Position numbers and translations under genes: made by a program. DNA of 64,000 bases from CADEED01 sp035701825 (lineage in GTDB: Bacteria > Pseudomonadota > Gammaproteobacteria > Steroidobacterales > Steroidobacteraceae): positions 40,528-104,527 of the forward strand of contig DASSRK010000008.1 of the NCBI GenBank assembly GCA_035701825.1, in the 5' to 3' direction. The notes beneath the pieces were generated by a model. It was not told the origin of the DNA and did no database searches. It saw only the letters and a program-made list of their open reading frames with translations. Below, one piece after another: positions 51,779 through 61,310 of this stretch (its first letter is position 1; the number at the start of each line of letters is the position of its first letter).

Positions 51779-52341
51779 GGTCTGGGTTTCTCTCGGGGCC
51801 GTCCATGCCCGGGGGCAGTCTGACGAGTCGTCCACAGGCTGGCAAGCGCCGAAATCCGTTATGCATCCGGACTGCTGGTGGCCCGCTTCGATCGAGCTGC
51901 TCGCGCCCGCAGCGGCTGGCGCGCGACCCGGCGGCGAAGACCTGGACGCGGCAACGCCGGCGCGCGCGATGCTTGCACTCATGGCGGAGGCGTTCGGGTC
52001 GTGGAAGCGACCGGGTGGGCAACGCGACCGAGGACATCGGTGGCGACTCTCGACGCGAGACACAGCGCGACACCTTGTTAGGCATCGGCTGCCGGACTGG
52101 CAGTGCTCGTGCGTCGGCAAAGCCATGCCCTCGAGGAGCCGTTCGTCATGGCCGTTACGCGCCACCGCGCGATTTCGGGGCATGTGACATAACTACCCGG
52201 CGCGCGTCTCATAACGTAACCGGCGCGCTTCCCGCTCGATGAAAGCCCGAAAAGATGAGAGGTGCGTGGCCTTGCCCTGGCGGGCCCTCGACTAATCTCC
52301 TCCCCGCCTTTCGAACAAACAACAAGAGCAGCGGAGAACCG
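51779..52341. other. Intergenic region between barrel gene and GGDEF/EAL gene
   Basis: About 560 bases without a plausible gene; frames here have arginine- and proline-heavy translations and no Shine-Dalgarno. The region must hold the divergent promoters of the barrel and the GGDEF/EAL gene. I see a TTGTTAGGC word at 52075 and a GGAGAA Shine-Dalgarno just before the GTG at 52342, but no clear operator or hairpin. Confidence 0.5.
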
Positions 52342-54135
52342 GTGAAGTCGCCAGAAACGACATCGCTCGAAACGGGCGTTGCGCCCGAGCGGAGCACGGA
52401 TAGCGTCTTGCGAGCGGTGTGCCTGAGACTGGGCTGCACGTCCGCGACCGCGATATTGCCGCGCGAGCAATCGCGCAACGTCTGGGCCCGTTCCGACGCC
52501 GACTTCGATTTCGCGCGCCAGCAACTGGGAGTCGTGGGCGAGGAGCTCGCGCGCCGCTGCATCGACACGCGCAAGCCCATCGCGACCAACAAGCTCAGGC
52601 ATCGCAGCGGCGGCGAGATCGCCTGCAAGCTGGTGGCGGTGCCGCTGATCGCGCGCGGCGGGGCGGCGGGGGCGCTGATCGTCTTCAACCGGCCCGACGA
52701 ACCGAGCTTCGACGAACTCGCGGTGCGCAGGCTCGAGCGTTTCGCGCGGCTGCTGGCACGCAATGCCACGCAGGATCGCGATGCGCTGACCGGGCTGCTG
52801 TCGTGGGAAGGTTTCAAGACACGGGTGGACGCCTGGGTACGCAACAGCGCGCCGTCGGCCATGGTCTCCATGCTGTACGGTGACATCGACCGACTGCACG
52901 TCATCAATGACCTCGCGGGTTTCTCGTTCGGTGACCGCGTGATCAAGCGCTGTGGCGGGCTGATCCGCAAGTCGCTGGTCGGTGCGGACAGCGTGGCCTG
53001 CCGGCTGTCGGGCGACCGCTTCACGGTGTTCCTGCCGCACATGAATCTCGCGCAGGCGCGCCAGCTCGCCGACACCATCTGCCGCGAGGTGAGCGGTGGC
53101 CCGGTGGCGCAACAGGATTCCAACCACCCGGTATCCATGTCTTGGGGGGCGGTCTCGACCTCGGCGGGCGACCTGCATCTCGACCATCGCATCGCCGAGG
53201 CGGAAATCGCCTGCAAGGCCGCCAAGGATCGCGGCCGCGGCCGCGTCGAGGTATTCCAGGATACCGACCAGAGCATGATCCGCCGGCACGACGAGATCGG
53301 GCTCATCGGCAGCGTGCGCGAGGCGCTGCGCCAGCGGCGCATCGTGGTGTTCGCGCAGCCGATAACGCCGCTCATCAACCACTCGCTGCCGGTGACCTAC
53401 GAACTCCTGGTGCGCATCATCGACGGCAAGGGCAACGTGGTGGAGGCGGCCGACTTCATGTCGGCGGCCACGCGCTACCAGATCCTGCCGGAGATCGATC
53501 GCGCGGTCTGCGAGCGCGCCTTCGAGCAGCTCAGCAAGACTGGCGGCGGGAGCTTGCGGGTGTCGATCAACCTGTCGGGCCCGACGCTGTCGGACCCGGA
53601 ATTCCTCGAGTGGCTGGTCTCGGCCATGGCCAAGTACGGCATCGACGGCAACAGTCTCGCCTTCGAGATCACCGAGGCCGCCGCCGCGGCGAACCTCGGC
53701 CAGGTGCAGCAGTTCATCCGCCGCATGACCTCGCATGGCGTGCGCTTCGCGCTCGATGACTTCGGCACGGGCGTGAGCTCGCTGGCGTATCTCAAGAACC
53801 TCGAGATCAGCACCATCAAGCTCGACGGCTCGTACGTGCGCGACGTGCTGACCAACACGCGTTCGCAGGCGCTGGTGCGCGCCATCGTGCAGCTGGCCGA
53901 TGCGATGGGCATCACCACCGTCGCCGAGTTCGTGGAATCGAATGGCGTGCGCGATCGGCTCGCGGCGCTGGGTATCCAGTTCGGCCAGGGATTCGCGCTT
54001 GGGCGACCGGGCCCGCTCGACGATGTGATCGCCGCGGTCGCGGACCGCGCGCCGGAAGGTCGGCAGCGCCCGTTCACCAGCGACCAGACGATGGTGACGC
54101 CCTCCGGCATCCCGATCATGTTCAAGCACGCGTGA
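52342..54135 (+). CDS. Cytoplasmic GAF-GGDEF-EAL protein, degenerate GGDEF
   Basis: A 597-residue cyclic-di-GMP protein. The N-terminal 150 residues look GAF-like (VCLRLGCTSATAILPREQ ...). The GGDEF domain (about 165-325) has SGDRF in place of GGDEF, so it is unlikely to make cyclic-di-GMP. The EAL domain (about 340-580) keeps YELLVR, FEITEA, DDFGTG, KLDGS, EFVES and FGQGFALG, so it is a likely phosphodiesterase. The GTG start at 52342 is preceded by GGAGAA; longer upstream frames are possible. Its stop codon lies at the very edge of a REP element (54135). Confidence 0.88.
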   Translation: MKSPETTSLETGVAPERSTDSVLRAVCLRLGCTSATAILPREQSRNVWARSDADFDFARQQLGVVGEELARRCIDTRKPIATNKLRHRSGGEIACKLVAVPLIARGGAAGALIVFNRPDEPSFDELAVRRLERFARLLARNATQDRDALTGLLSWEGFKTRVDAWVRNSAPSAMVSMLYGDIDRLHVINDLAGFSFGDRVIKRCGGLIRKSLVGADSVACRLSGDRFTVFLPHMNLAQARQLADTICREVSGGPVAQQDSNHPVSMSWGAVSTSAGDLHLDHRIAEAEIACKAAKDRGRGRVEVFQDTDQSMIRRHDEIGLIGSVREALRQRRIVVFAQPITPLINHSLPVTYELLVRIIDGKGNVVEAADFMSAATRYQILPEIDRAVCERAFEQLSKTGGGSLRVSINLSGPTLSDPEFLEWLVSAMAKYGIDGNSLAFEITEAAAAANLGQVQQFIRRMTSHGVRFALDDFGTGVSSLAYLKNLEISTIKLDGSYVRDVLTNTRSQALVRAIVQLADAMGITTVAEFVESNGVRDRLAALGIQFGQGFALGRPGPLDDVIAAVADRAPEGRQRPFTSDQTMVTPSGIPIMFKHA

Positions 54136-54180
54136 ATGGGGCTATTCCCCTTTCCCCGGGAATGGGGAATGGCCCCAAAC
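54135..54180 (+). repeat. REP palindrome, left copy
   Basis: A 46-bp imperfect palindrome with outer arms GGGGCTATTCCCC and GGGGAATGGCCCC (one G-T wobble) and an inner arm TTCCC/GGGAA. It overlaps the final base of the upstream stop codon. The inverted complement is at 54948-54993 with only a few base differences. Confidence 0.85.
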
Positions 54181-54192
54181 GACTAAAAAGGG

Positions 54193-54858
54193 TTAGACCT
54201 CATCGGATCCGCGGCGCCCACGATCGAATAGCGATTGCTCCAGGCCAGCCTCTGCGGCGCGCCGTTCCACCCATGCGGGGTCGCCATACGGGCGTTGCTT
54301 GTTCACGCTCGTCCTGATTGCTTCCAACTCTGCGGCAGTTTGAGGCTCGTTGACGAGCTCTCTCCAGTAGCTGGGCAGAGGCACCGGAGAGGGTGCCAAC
54401 GGCACCGGCGAGTTCCCGCTCAGCCTCCAGTGCAGGCTGCCCCAGCGCCAATCCTCGGCACGAGTGACGAGGTTCGCGCGTCGCGCATTTCGTTCCACGT
54501 AGCGAAGCAACGTCAGCAGGTAGTGATCCGTCTGGACGATGAATGCCTTGAACGGTCCCTGCCACAATCGTCCGGCGGTTCCGTATTTCTCGTGATAGTG
54601 GCGCACGTGCGTGGTGAATAACCAATGCATCCAGCGCGAGACGTCGATGTTTCGCCGCGGTCGCAAGACCAGATGCACGTGGTTGGGCATCATGCAGGCG
54701 GCCAGCAGGGGCACATCGATCCTCGCCTGGGCCTTTGCCATCAGGGCGAAGAATGCGGCGTAGTCCGCAGCCTCATGGAAGACCTCGGCGCGCCGGTTTG
54801 CGCGATTGATCACGTGGTATACCTGATCGGCAAAGATCAGTCGCGGCGGGCGTGGCAT
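54193..54858 (-). CDS. REP-associated tyrosine transposase (RAYT)
   Basis: A 221-residue HUH/Y1 transposase-like protein of the RAYT group, which processes REP single-stranded DNA. The HUH-like motif is MPNHVHLVLRP near residue 60, and a catalytic-tyrosine candidate is in RYVERNARRANLV near 125. Other family features are YHVINRANRRAEVF near the N-terminus, RLWQGPFKA and WRWGSLHW. The ATG at 54858 is chosen because the upstream extension is not protein-like. It is surrounded by two REP palindromes, the natural substrates. No Shine-Dalgarno is clear. Confidence 0.9.
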   Translation of the reverse strand: MPRPPRLIFADQVYHVINRANRRAEVFHEAADYAAFFALMAKAQARIDVPLLAACMMPNHVHLVLRPRRNIDVSRWMHWLFTTHVRHYHEKYGTAGRLWQGPFKAFIVQTDHYLLTLLRYVERNARRANLVTRAEDWRWGSLHWRLSGNSPVPLAPSPVPLPSYWRELVNEPQTAAELEAIRTSVNKQRPYGDPAWVERRAAEAGLEQSLFDRGRRGSDEV

Positions 54859-54947
54859 GAGACGCACGCTAGCTTCACTCGAATGAACGCGCTCCCTGCT
54901 TATCGCGCGTATCCGCGCAGAATCTCGAGGTTCGGCACCAATTGGCA

Positions 54948-54993
54948 GTTTGGGGCCATTCCCCATTCCTAGGAAAAGGGGAATAGCCCCATT
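54948..54993 (-). repeat. REP palindrome, right copy
   Basis: A 46-bp inverted copy of the left REP; outer arms GGGGCCATTCCCC and GGGGAATAGCCCC, inner palindrome TTCCTAGGAA. The inner bases differ from the left copy but symmetry is kept. It ends 13 bases before the ATG of the MFS transporter. Confidence 0.85.
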
Positions 54994-55006
54994 ACACTCG
55001 CGCGCG

Positions 55007-56317
55007 ATGATCAAGCTCACGCGTTACCAGTGGACCGTCTTCTTCGCCGCCTGGCTCGGCTGGGGATTCGACGTCTTCGATGGCCTGCTGTTCAACTACG
55101 TGGCGCCCAACGCGGTGCCCACGTTGTTAGGCATCGCGCTCGGCACGGCCGAGGCGAAGGCCGCGACGCTGCAATGGAACGGCATCCTCACCTCGCTGTT
55201 CCTGCTCGGCTGGGCCGCCGGTGGCGTCGTCTTCGGGCCGCTCTGCGATCGGTTCGGCCGCAAGCGGGTGCTGATGTGGACCATGCTGCTGTACGCGCTC
55301 GGCACGGCGTCGTGCGCCTTCGTCACCGACATGTGGCAGCTGGTGCTGTGCCGCCTCGTCGCGAGCCTCGGCATCGGAGGTGAATGGGCCGCGGGCTCGG
55401 CCATGGTGGCCGAGGTGGTACCCGAGGAAAAACGCGTCGAGGCCGGAGCACTGCTCTATACCTCCGCGCCCTTCGGGCTGTTCCTCGCGACCTGGGTCAA
55501 CGCGGAAATCGCCGGCGAAATGTTCAAGCACGATCCGGCGAGCTCGTGGCGCTACGTGCTGGTGTTCGGCCTGTTGCCCGCGGCGATCGCCTTCATCGTG
55601 CGCAGCTTCGTCAAGGAGCCGGAGAAGTGGGCCAGCGCCGCGGCGAGCGCCGCGCCCGCGCGCCTGCGCGAGATCTTCCAGCCGGCGCTGCGCCCGCGCA
55701 CCGTGAGCGCGCTCATCGTCGCCATCATCGCGCTGATCGCCTGGTGGGGCTGCAATGCCTTCATCCCGGTGACCGCGACCACCATGGCGCAGGCCGAGGC
55801 GCACCTGCGCGGCCTCGACACGCTCGCGACCACCACGCTGATCGAGCACTGGAAGACCATCGCCACCAACTGTTTCAACATCGGTGGCCTGGTAGGCACG
55901 CTGCTGACGGTGTTCTTCGCCAAGCGCTTCGGCCGCCGCACCATGTACGTGGTGTATTTCCTCGGCTCGGCGCTCTCGCTGTTCGCGACCTTCGGCCTCG
56001 ACATGCCGCCGGAGACGCGCCTCTACATGTACTCGCTGATCGGCCTCACCGTGTTCGGCGTGTTCGGCAGCTTCACTTTCTATCTACCCGAGCTGTTCCC
56101 GACGCGGCTGCGCTCCACCGGCGCGGGCTTCTGCTACAACATCGGCCGCGTGATCGCCGCCGGCGGCGTATTCGTCGTGGGCGCGGTGGCCGCGGCCGGC
56201 CGCGGCGACGTGCAGATCCTCTACAACGCGATCTTCATGATCGGCTTCGCGCCGATCCTGGGCCTGCTGCTGATCCGCTGGGTCATCGAAACGCGCGGGC
56301 AGAAGATGCCGGACTGA
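55007..56317 (+). CDS. Major facilitator superfamily transporter (AAHS/SHS-like)
   Basis: A 436-residue 12-helix transporter. Motif A between helices 2 and 3 is CDRFGRKRVL and a second copy is KRFGRRTMYV between helices 8 and 9. The N-terminus (WTVFFAAWLGWGFDVFDGLL) carries the D-x-x-D pattern in helix 1 seen in aromatic-acid and sialic-acid:H+ symporters. Substrate is not readable. The ATG at 55007 has no visible Shine-Dalgarno, and the REP element ends 13 bases before it, so the insertion may have altered expression. Confidence 0.88.
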   Translation: MIKLTRYQWTVFFAAWLGWGFDVFDGLLFNYVAPNAVPTLLGIALGTAEAKAATLQWNGILTSLFLLGWAAGGVVFGPLCDRFGRKRVLMWTMLLYALGTASCAFVTDMWQLVLCRLVASLGIGGEWAAGSAMVAEVVPEEKRVEAGALLYTSAPFGLFLATWVNAEIAGEMFKHDPASSWRYVLVFGLLPAAIAFIVRSFVKEPEKWASAAASAAPARLREIFQPALRPRTVSALIVAIIALIAWWGCNAFIPVTATTMAQAEAHLRGLDTLATTTLIEHWKTIATNCFNIGGLVGTLLTVFFAKRFGRRTMYVVYFLGSALSLFATFGLDMPPETRLYMYSLIGLTVFGVFGSFTFYLPELFPTRLRSTGAGFCYNIGRVIAAGGVFVVGAVAAAGRGDVQILYNAIFMIGFAPILGLLLIRWVIETRGQKMPD

Positions 56318-56333
56318 GCTCGCGGGCGTTCTC

Positions 56334-58285
56334 TCAAGGCTGCCAGGCATCGAAGTCGGCATAACTGGCGGCGGCCTGATACGTGGCCAGCCCGGCGCGG
56401 CCGAGCGGCAGATCATCGTCGGTGGTCTCGAGGACCAGCACGCCGTCGATGTAGCCACGCAGCGTGTTGCCGGTCGCGTCGAGCCGCAGGTCGCAATACT
56501 GGCCGGGTGTCACGGTGAAGGGACGACCGCGCAACACCGTGACCACGCCATTGACCTTCTTGCGCAGCTGCACCCAGTTGGCGCTGCGCAGGACCAGGCT
56601 GTAGTGATTCGCGTAACTGGTGTAGCGCGCGACCACGCCCGCCCATGCACCCGCGTTGGCCGTGCTGAACGCGGTCACCCGCATCCGGGCCGCGACCCCC
56701 TGGTCGTCGGTGGGCTCGCCGATCGCGGCGAACGCTTCCTCGTCGGTGCTGCTCTGCGCGAAATCGTAGCTCGGCGCCACGACTCCCCAATCACCGCGGT
56801 GTTGCAGCCACTCGCCCGGGAATTCGTCGTGGAAGCGGGTACGGAACAACGTGGTCGCGAGCGGACTCACGATCACGTTGTCGACTTCGTAGCGTGCGCG
56901 ATAGCCGCGGAAGCCCGCGGTGCCATGCTTCAGTGAGTCGTCGAGCGCGCGCAGCGTCACCGCGTGGTCGACGGAGGCGACGATGGCGTTTCCACGTGTC
57001 TCGAGACGCACGCGTTAGTTCTTGCGCGGCGTGACGGGCAGCGCCGCCGACGCCAGATCGGTCACCACGCCGCCCACCACTTTGCGCAGCGACACGCGGG
57101 CTGCTCCGGAGCGTCACGTAGTAGTAGTTGTCCGCATCCTGCCAGCGCGCGGCGAGCCCGACCCAACGGTCGCTGCCGGAAAATGCCACGGGCTCGAGGT
57201 CCGCCTGGATCGACTGGTTGGGCCAATCCGCGTTGGCCAGCAGCGCACCGGTATCGCCCTCGAGGTTCGACTGCCTGTAGACCTGCGAATATCCGCTGGT
57301 GGTCACGCTCAGCTGGCTGCCGGCGATCGGCTGCCAGGCGCCGGTGCCGCCCTCCTGGAAGTCGTAGCGCTGCGGCGCAGGCGTGTCGAAGGATGCGGGC
57401 AGATCGAAAACGTAAATGACGCCACGGTCATTCGAGTCCCAGCCGAACGCCGTCAGCGTATGGCCGGAGATGTCGGGTGCATACAGCGGACTCAAGCCCG
57501 CGGCGTGGGCGACGACGGCGACGCCTAGAATGCGTCGGGCGAGGCTTCGCGCCAGACGTAGAGCGAACCAAACTGCGGCGCGTCGCCGATCAGCGAGGGA
57601 AACTGGTTCTGAACCACGAATCCGTCGCGCGCGAGCAGCTCCGCGCCGTTACCGAACATCGCCGCGTCGAGGAAATCCAGGTAACCGATCCTCTGTAATG
57701 AGCTCGAGTAGATCGATGTCTTCGGGTCCGCGCCCACGAAACCGTGCACGCCATCGGTCGCCACCCAGCCCCCGGTGAATGGATAGTCGGTCGTGGAACC
57801 GGAGAAGCTCCATTCCGTGGCGCCGGGCAAATCGCGGTAGTAGTACACGCGCTGCCGGGCCGCGGCCGCGGTCTGGTATTCGAGGGCGAGGTCGCCATGC
57901 AAGGCGCCCGGACGATGTAACGAGCCGGTCACGCAGGTCTTCGGTTCGCCGGTGAGATGGCCGACCTGTTGCCAGGTGTCCGGTCGAACAGCGCCGCGAC
58001 CACGTGGTCGTCCGCCGCCATCCATTCGCGATTCGTTCGTTGGGCGGCGATGCCGAGCAGCTTGCGCGAGTACTGCCAGTGGCCGTCTGCCTGGCGCGTA
58101 TAGAGCAGGATGGCGAGTTCATTGTTCGCAGAGGCCGTCATGAACAACGAATTGCCGGATATCGCTGCGGCGACCGCCTCCTAAGGCGCGGGTGGATAGA
58201 GACGCGCGCTTTCCGTGACGGGGACGGGCCTCGCCACCGCGTGCGCGGTGAAGCACAGTAGCAGGCACAAGGCGGGGATACGCAT
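56334..58285 (-). pseudogene. Decayed LamG-domain secreted protein (copy 2 of tandem family)
   Basis: A broken paralogue of the intact gene at 58849-61086. The pieces appear in order on the minus strand but in different frames: a signal peptide (MRIPALCLLLCFTAHAVA), repeat-like N-terminal fragments (WMAADDHVVAALFDR; RIGYLDFLDAAMFG; VIYVFDLPASFDTP), then two LamG-like modules (DADNYYYVTLRSS; ARYTSYANHYSLVLRSANW ... TLRGYIDGVLVLETTDDD). At least four frameshifts or stops separate them, around 57100, 57520, 57950 and 58180. Since neighbours have intact frames, true decay is more likely than sequencing error. It would have been an exported carbohydrate-binding-like protein. Confidence 0.82.
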
Positions 58286-58307
58286 GGCTGCCTCGCAGAG
58301 CGTGAGA

Positions 58308-58748
58308 TCAGGGTTGATAGGAAACGAAGCGCGCGAAGCTCGCTTGCGTATTGCTGGTCGCGATGCCGGAGCGGCCGGCGGACAACGCGTCATCCGTCGC
58401 CTCCAGCCTGAGATCGCCATTGACGTACCCGCGCAGCTTGTCGCCGACCGCTTCGAGGCGCAGGTAGTAGTACTGGCCGGCCTGCGCATTGAAGGATATG
58501 CCAGCGAGCTCGGTGGCCACGCCGCCGATCACCTTGCGGATCGTGAGCTGATGGCTGCCGCGCAAGGACAGGTAGTACAGATTGCTGTCGTCCTGGTAGC
58601 GCGCGATCACGCCCGCCCAGTTGCCGTCGGCCGCGAACGTGCCGTCGATGCGCACCAGGGTCTCCACCGTCTGCTCGTCGTTGGGGACGCCGGTGATCAG
58701 CCGCGCGCCGGCGCAGCGCTGCCCACAATTGCGCGCGCGCGGCGGCAA
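58308..58748 (-). pseudogene. LamG-module fragment (copy 3 of tandem family)
   Basis: A 146-codon remnant that matches only the last LamG-like module of the intact neighbour: GVIARYQDDSNLYYLSLRGS, VIGGVATELAGISF, YYYLRLEAVGDKLRGYVNGD, SFARFVSYQP. There is no signal peptide and the N-terminal region is missing. It lies between the intact copy and the frameshifted copy in the same orientation, so the three form a tandem array. Confidence 0.78.
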
Positions 58749-58848
58749 TTCCTGCAGCGTTGCCTACGTTGGCCGGCGCGATAGTTGGAAAGCGGCGTGG
58801 ATTCCTACGTCGTCGGCGGCGCGCAGCCGCCGCGCGCTGGCACGACGC

Positions 58849-61086
58849 TCAGGGCTGGTAGACGGCGAAGTCGTCGTAGTCGGTCGCCGCCTTGAACATC
58901 GCCGGCCCGGCATTGCCGGTGGCGAGCGACAGGTCGGTGGTCTCCAGCAGCAGCACGCCGTTGACGTAGGCGCGCAGGCGATTGCCGATCGCGTCGAGTC
59001 GCAGCTGGTACCAGGTGCCGGGCTGCACGGCGAACGGCGCGGCCCTGAGTATCGATACATTGCCGCCCACGACCTTGCGCAGGGAAACGCTGTTGGAGCT
59101 GCGCAGCGACATGAAGTAGAAATTCTGCGGGTCGGCGTGGCGCGCCATGAGCCCGAACCAGCGTTCCTGCGACCCGCTCGGTGTCGCGAAGGTGTCGAGC
59201 CGCGCCCGCGCGCGCACCACCTGGTCGTGCGCCGCCACGCCGATGCTGGCGCGCGCATCGCCGGCGATCGAGCTCTGGAACCACGTGGTCGAGGTCCCCG
59301 GTGCGACGTTCCAGAAGCCGCTGCCGCTGAAGCTCCATGGGCCCGCGTCCCCCGTTTCGAAATCGTTGGCGTACAGGGTCGTGAACGGCGAGGGCGTCAC
59401 CACCACGTTGTCGAACTCGCCCTGCGCGCGGTCGGTAGTCAGGGCGGCGCGGCCGTGCGTGGGCCCGCTGCTGTCGGCATCGACGAGCAGGCGACCGTCG
59501 ACATAGACCCGATGCAGCGTGCCCACGGACTCGAGGCGCAGGCGGTAGTAGCGATTCGGCGCGGCGTCGAAGGCGGCGGAGGCAAGCACCCGCGAGCCAC
59601 CGCCCGCCATGCGGCGCAGCTCCACGCGCCCGCTGTTGCGGAGCATGGCTTCGAAGAAATTCCCGGGTCCCTGGTAGCGGGTGACGAGCCCGATGCCGCT
59701 GCTCGCCGCGCCATAGCGAATCGGCCGCACGTCGGCCTCGATGGCCTGGCTGGTGAAGTCGCTCGACTCGCGCACCGCCTGCGTCGCCAGCAGCAGGTTG
59801 GTCTGCCGGAACACGCGCGTGACGCCGCGCGGCGTCGTGAAGTACACGCTGCCCGGGCTCAACACCCAGCCGGCGGCGTTGCCCGTATTGAAGGTGTCCT
59901 GGATCACGCCGGGCGGCGCGAACGAGGCGGGGATCTCGAAGTAGTGCACGACGCCGTTGTCGCCGTTGACCAGCGCGCGCCGTCCGCTGATCGACACCGC
60001 GGTGCCGAGCGATTCGCCGTTCTTCGCGGCGAGCACCGCGACGTGTTCGAAGGTGCCGTTCGTGCGGCGGCGGAACACGTTCACCACGTTGACGCCGCGA
60101 TCCGCGCTCCACGCATGCTGCAGCAGCAGGCCGCCATCGTGCGCGAACGAACCCGCCGGTCCCGAGCCCATGAAGCTGTCGACTGCCTGGATACGGGTCT
60201 CCAGCTGGAAGCCGGTTAGCGGCTGTTCGCGGTACACGAACGTGCCGGTCTCGTTGCCGCCGGCGACGAACACGTCGGGCCAATTGATGGCCACCTCCGG
60301 GCCGAAGCGCGACGCGCCCGCCGGCGGGCGCATGCTGCCGTAGGGCAGCGTGAACCAGCCCTCGGTGGCGCCGAAATCGTGGAACACGAAAGTCTCCGGG
60401 ACCAGGTCTTCGGGCCCGTCCTGCTGCTGCACCACCGCCCATGGGCCGGAAAGATCTGCGGGGCCGCCGCGAAACATGTCATCGCTGCCGCTGAAGCGCG
60501 GCTTGCCCTCGAGCAGCGCGCGCGTACGCCAGGTGCCGTCGCTGTCGCGCTCGAATACGCGTGCATTCCATGCGCCGGTGCCGTCGCCGTTCAGCACACG
60601 CCCGCGGTCGACGGAAAGATGAGGTCCAGGTCCGTCGCGCGTCAAATCACTGGGTCGCTGCACCCAGCCGCCCGCGGTGAGCTCCCAGATCTCCGTCTCC
60701 ACCGTCTGCACCGCCGCGAGCCCGTCGCGCATGGCGACCGCGGCCGGAATGGGGAAGAAGTTGTCCTGGCGGAATTCGTTGAGGCGCCGGACCACGGTCC
60801 ACGCCGCGCCATTGCGCTGGAACAGGAACGCGGTGACGAAATGCTGGTCGAGCTGCGGCTCGCCGCCCGGGTCGGAAACATCACGGCCGGCCGTCACCAG
60901 CGCGTAGTCCCCGTCGATGGCGACGTCGCTCGCGAAACCAGGGTAAGCCGCGTCCGGCGTGCCGAAGCTCGACACGGGCTCCAGCGTGACCGGGCGCGCG
61001 CACAGGCTCCCCGCGAGAATGGTGCTCAGCCATGCCGCGTGCGAGACGCGTCGCATCGCCGCAGTGATCTTCTTCGTCTTTGGCAC
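58849..61086 (-). CDS. Secreted protein with beta-propeller-like N-terminus and two LamG-like modules
   Basis: A 745-residue exported protein. A signal sequence is near the N-terminus (MRRVSHAAWLSTILAGSLCA; ATG at 61056 is an alternative that trims the leading basic residues). Residues about 40-380 have repeated beta motifs ending near phrases such as VAINWPDVFVAGG, resembling FG-GAP or propeller-type repeats. Two concanavalin A-like modules follow (about 390-560 and 575-745), each with an ARY/ARHADPQNFYFMSLRSS-type core, LRLESVGTLHRVYVDG / LRLDAIGNRLRAYVNG and a tD-G-Ag ending. Such modules bind carbohydrate. The function is not established. It is the only intact copy of the tandem family. 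Confidence 0.85.
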   Translation of the reverse strand: MPKTKKITAAMRRVSHAAWLSTILAGSLCARPVTLEPVSSFGTPDAAYPGFASDVAIDGDYALVTAGRDVSDPGGEPQLDQHFVTAFLFQRNGAAWTVVRRLNEFRQDNFFPIPAAVAMRDGLAAVQTVETEIWELTAGGWVQRPSDLTRDGPGPHLSVDRGRVLNGDGTGAWNARVFERDSDGTWRTRALLEGKPRFSGSDDMFRGGPADLSGPWAVVQQQDGPEDLVPETFVFHDFGATEGWFTLPYGSMRPPAGASRFGPEVAINWPDVFVAGGNETGTFVYREQPLTGFQLETRIQAVDSFMGSGPAGSFAHDGGLLLQHAWSADRGVNVVNVFRRRTNGTFEHVAVLAAKNGESLGTAVSISGRRALVNGDNGVVHYFEIPASFAPPGVIQDTFNTGNAAGWVLSPGSVYFTTPRGVTRVFRQTNLLLATQAVRESSDFTSQAIEADVRPIRYGAASSGIGLVTRYQGPGNFFEAMLRNSGRVELRRMAGGGSRVLASAAFDAAPNRYYRLRLESVGTLHRVYVDGRLLVDADSSGPTHGRAALTTDRAQGEFDNVVVTPSPFTTLYANDFETGDAGPWSFSGSGFWNVAPGTSTTWFQSSIAGDARASIGVAAHDQVVRARARLDTFATPSGSQERWFGLMARHADPQNFYFMSLRSSNSVSLRKVVGGNVSILRAAPFAVQPGTWYQLRLDAIGNRLRAYVNGVLLLETTDLSLATGNAGPAMFKAATDYDDFAVYQP

Positions 61087-61310
61087 ATCGGGAAGAGCTG
61101 CAATTACCGGGCCACCGCGCCGGTCGATCGCGAAACGTCAGTGATTGCCGACAAAGGCCGGCGGCGGGCGCCGCAATCGCGGGCGGCTGGAAAATTTCTC
61201 CCCTAGGAAATCGACCCGGCGCAACTATTGCCGGCGCGCTGGAAAAATTTGCGCTGCTGCCGGGCGCGACGGCCCACAGTAGTTAGGCTCCGGCCGCCCG
61301 TCCTACGGCC

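Larger units (their letters stand above)
54135..54993. mobile_element. REP-flanked RAYT unit
   Basis: A RAYT transposase gene flanked by two inverted copies of a 46-bp palindromic repeat (54135-54180 and 54948-54993). This is the layout of REP/BIME units with their associated tyrosine transposase. The unit is bounded by the end of the GGDEF/EAL gene on one side and the MFS transporter start on the other. Confidence 0.8.

Noticed and set aside
51779..52341. A small gene in the gap before the GGDEF/EAL gene
   Set aside because: The frames have poor composition and no start signals; the gap is better seen as two divergent promoters.
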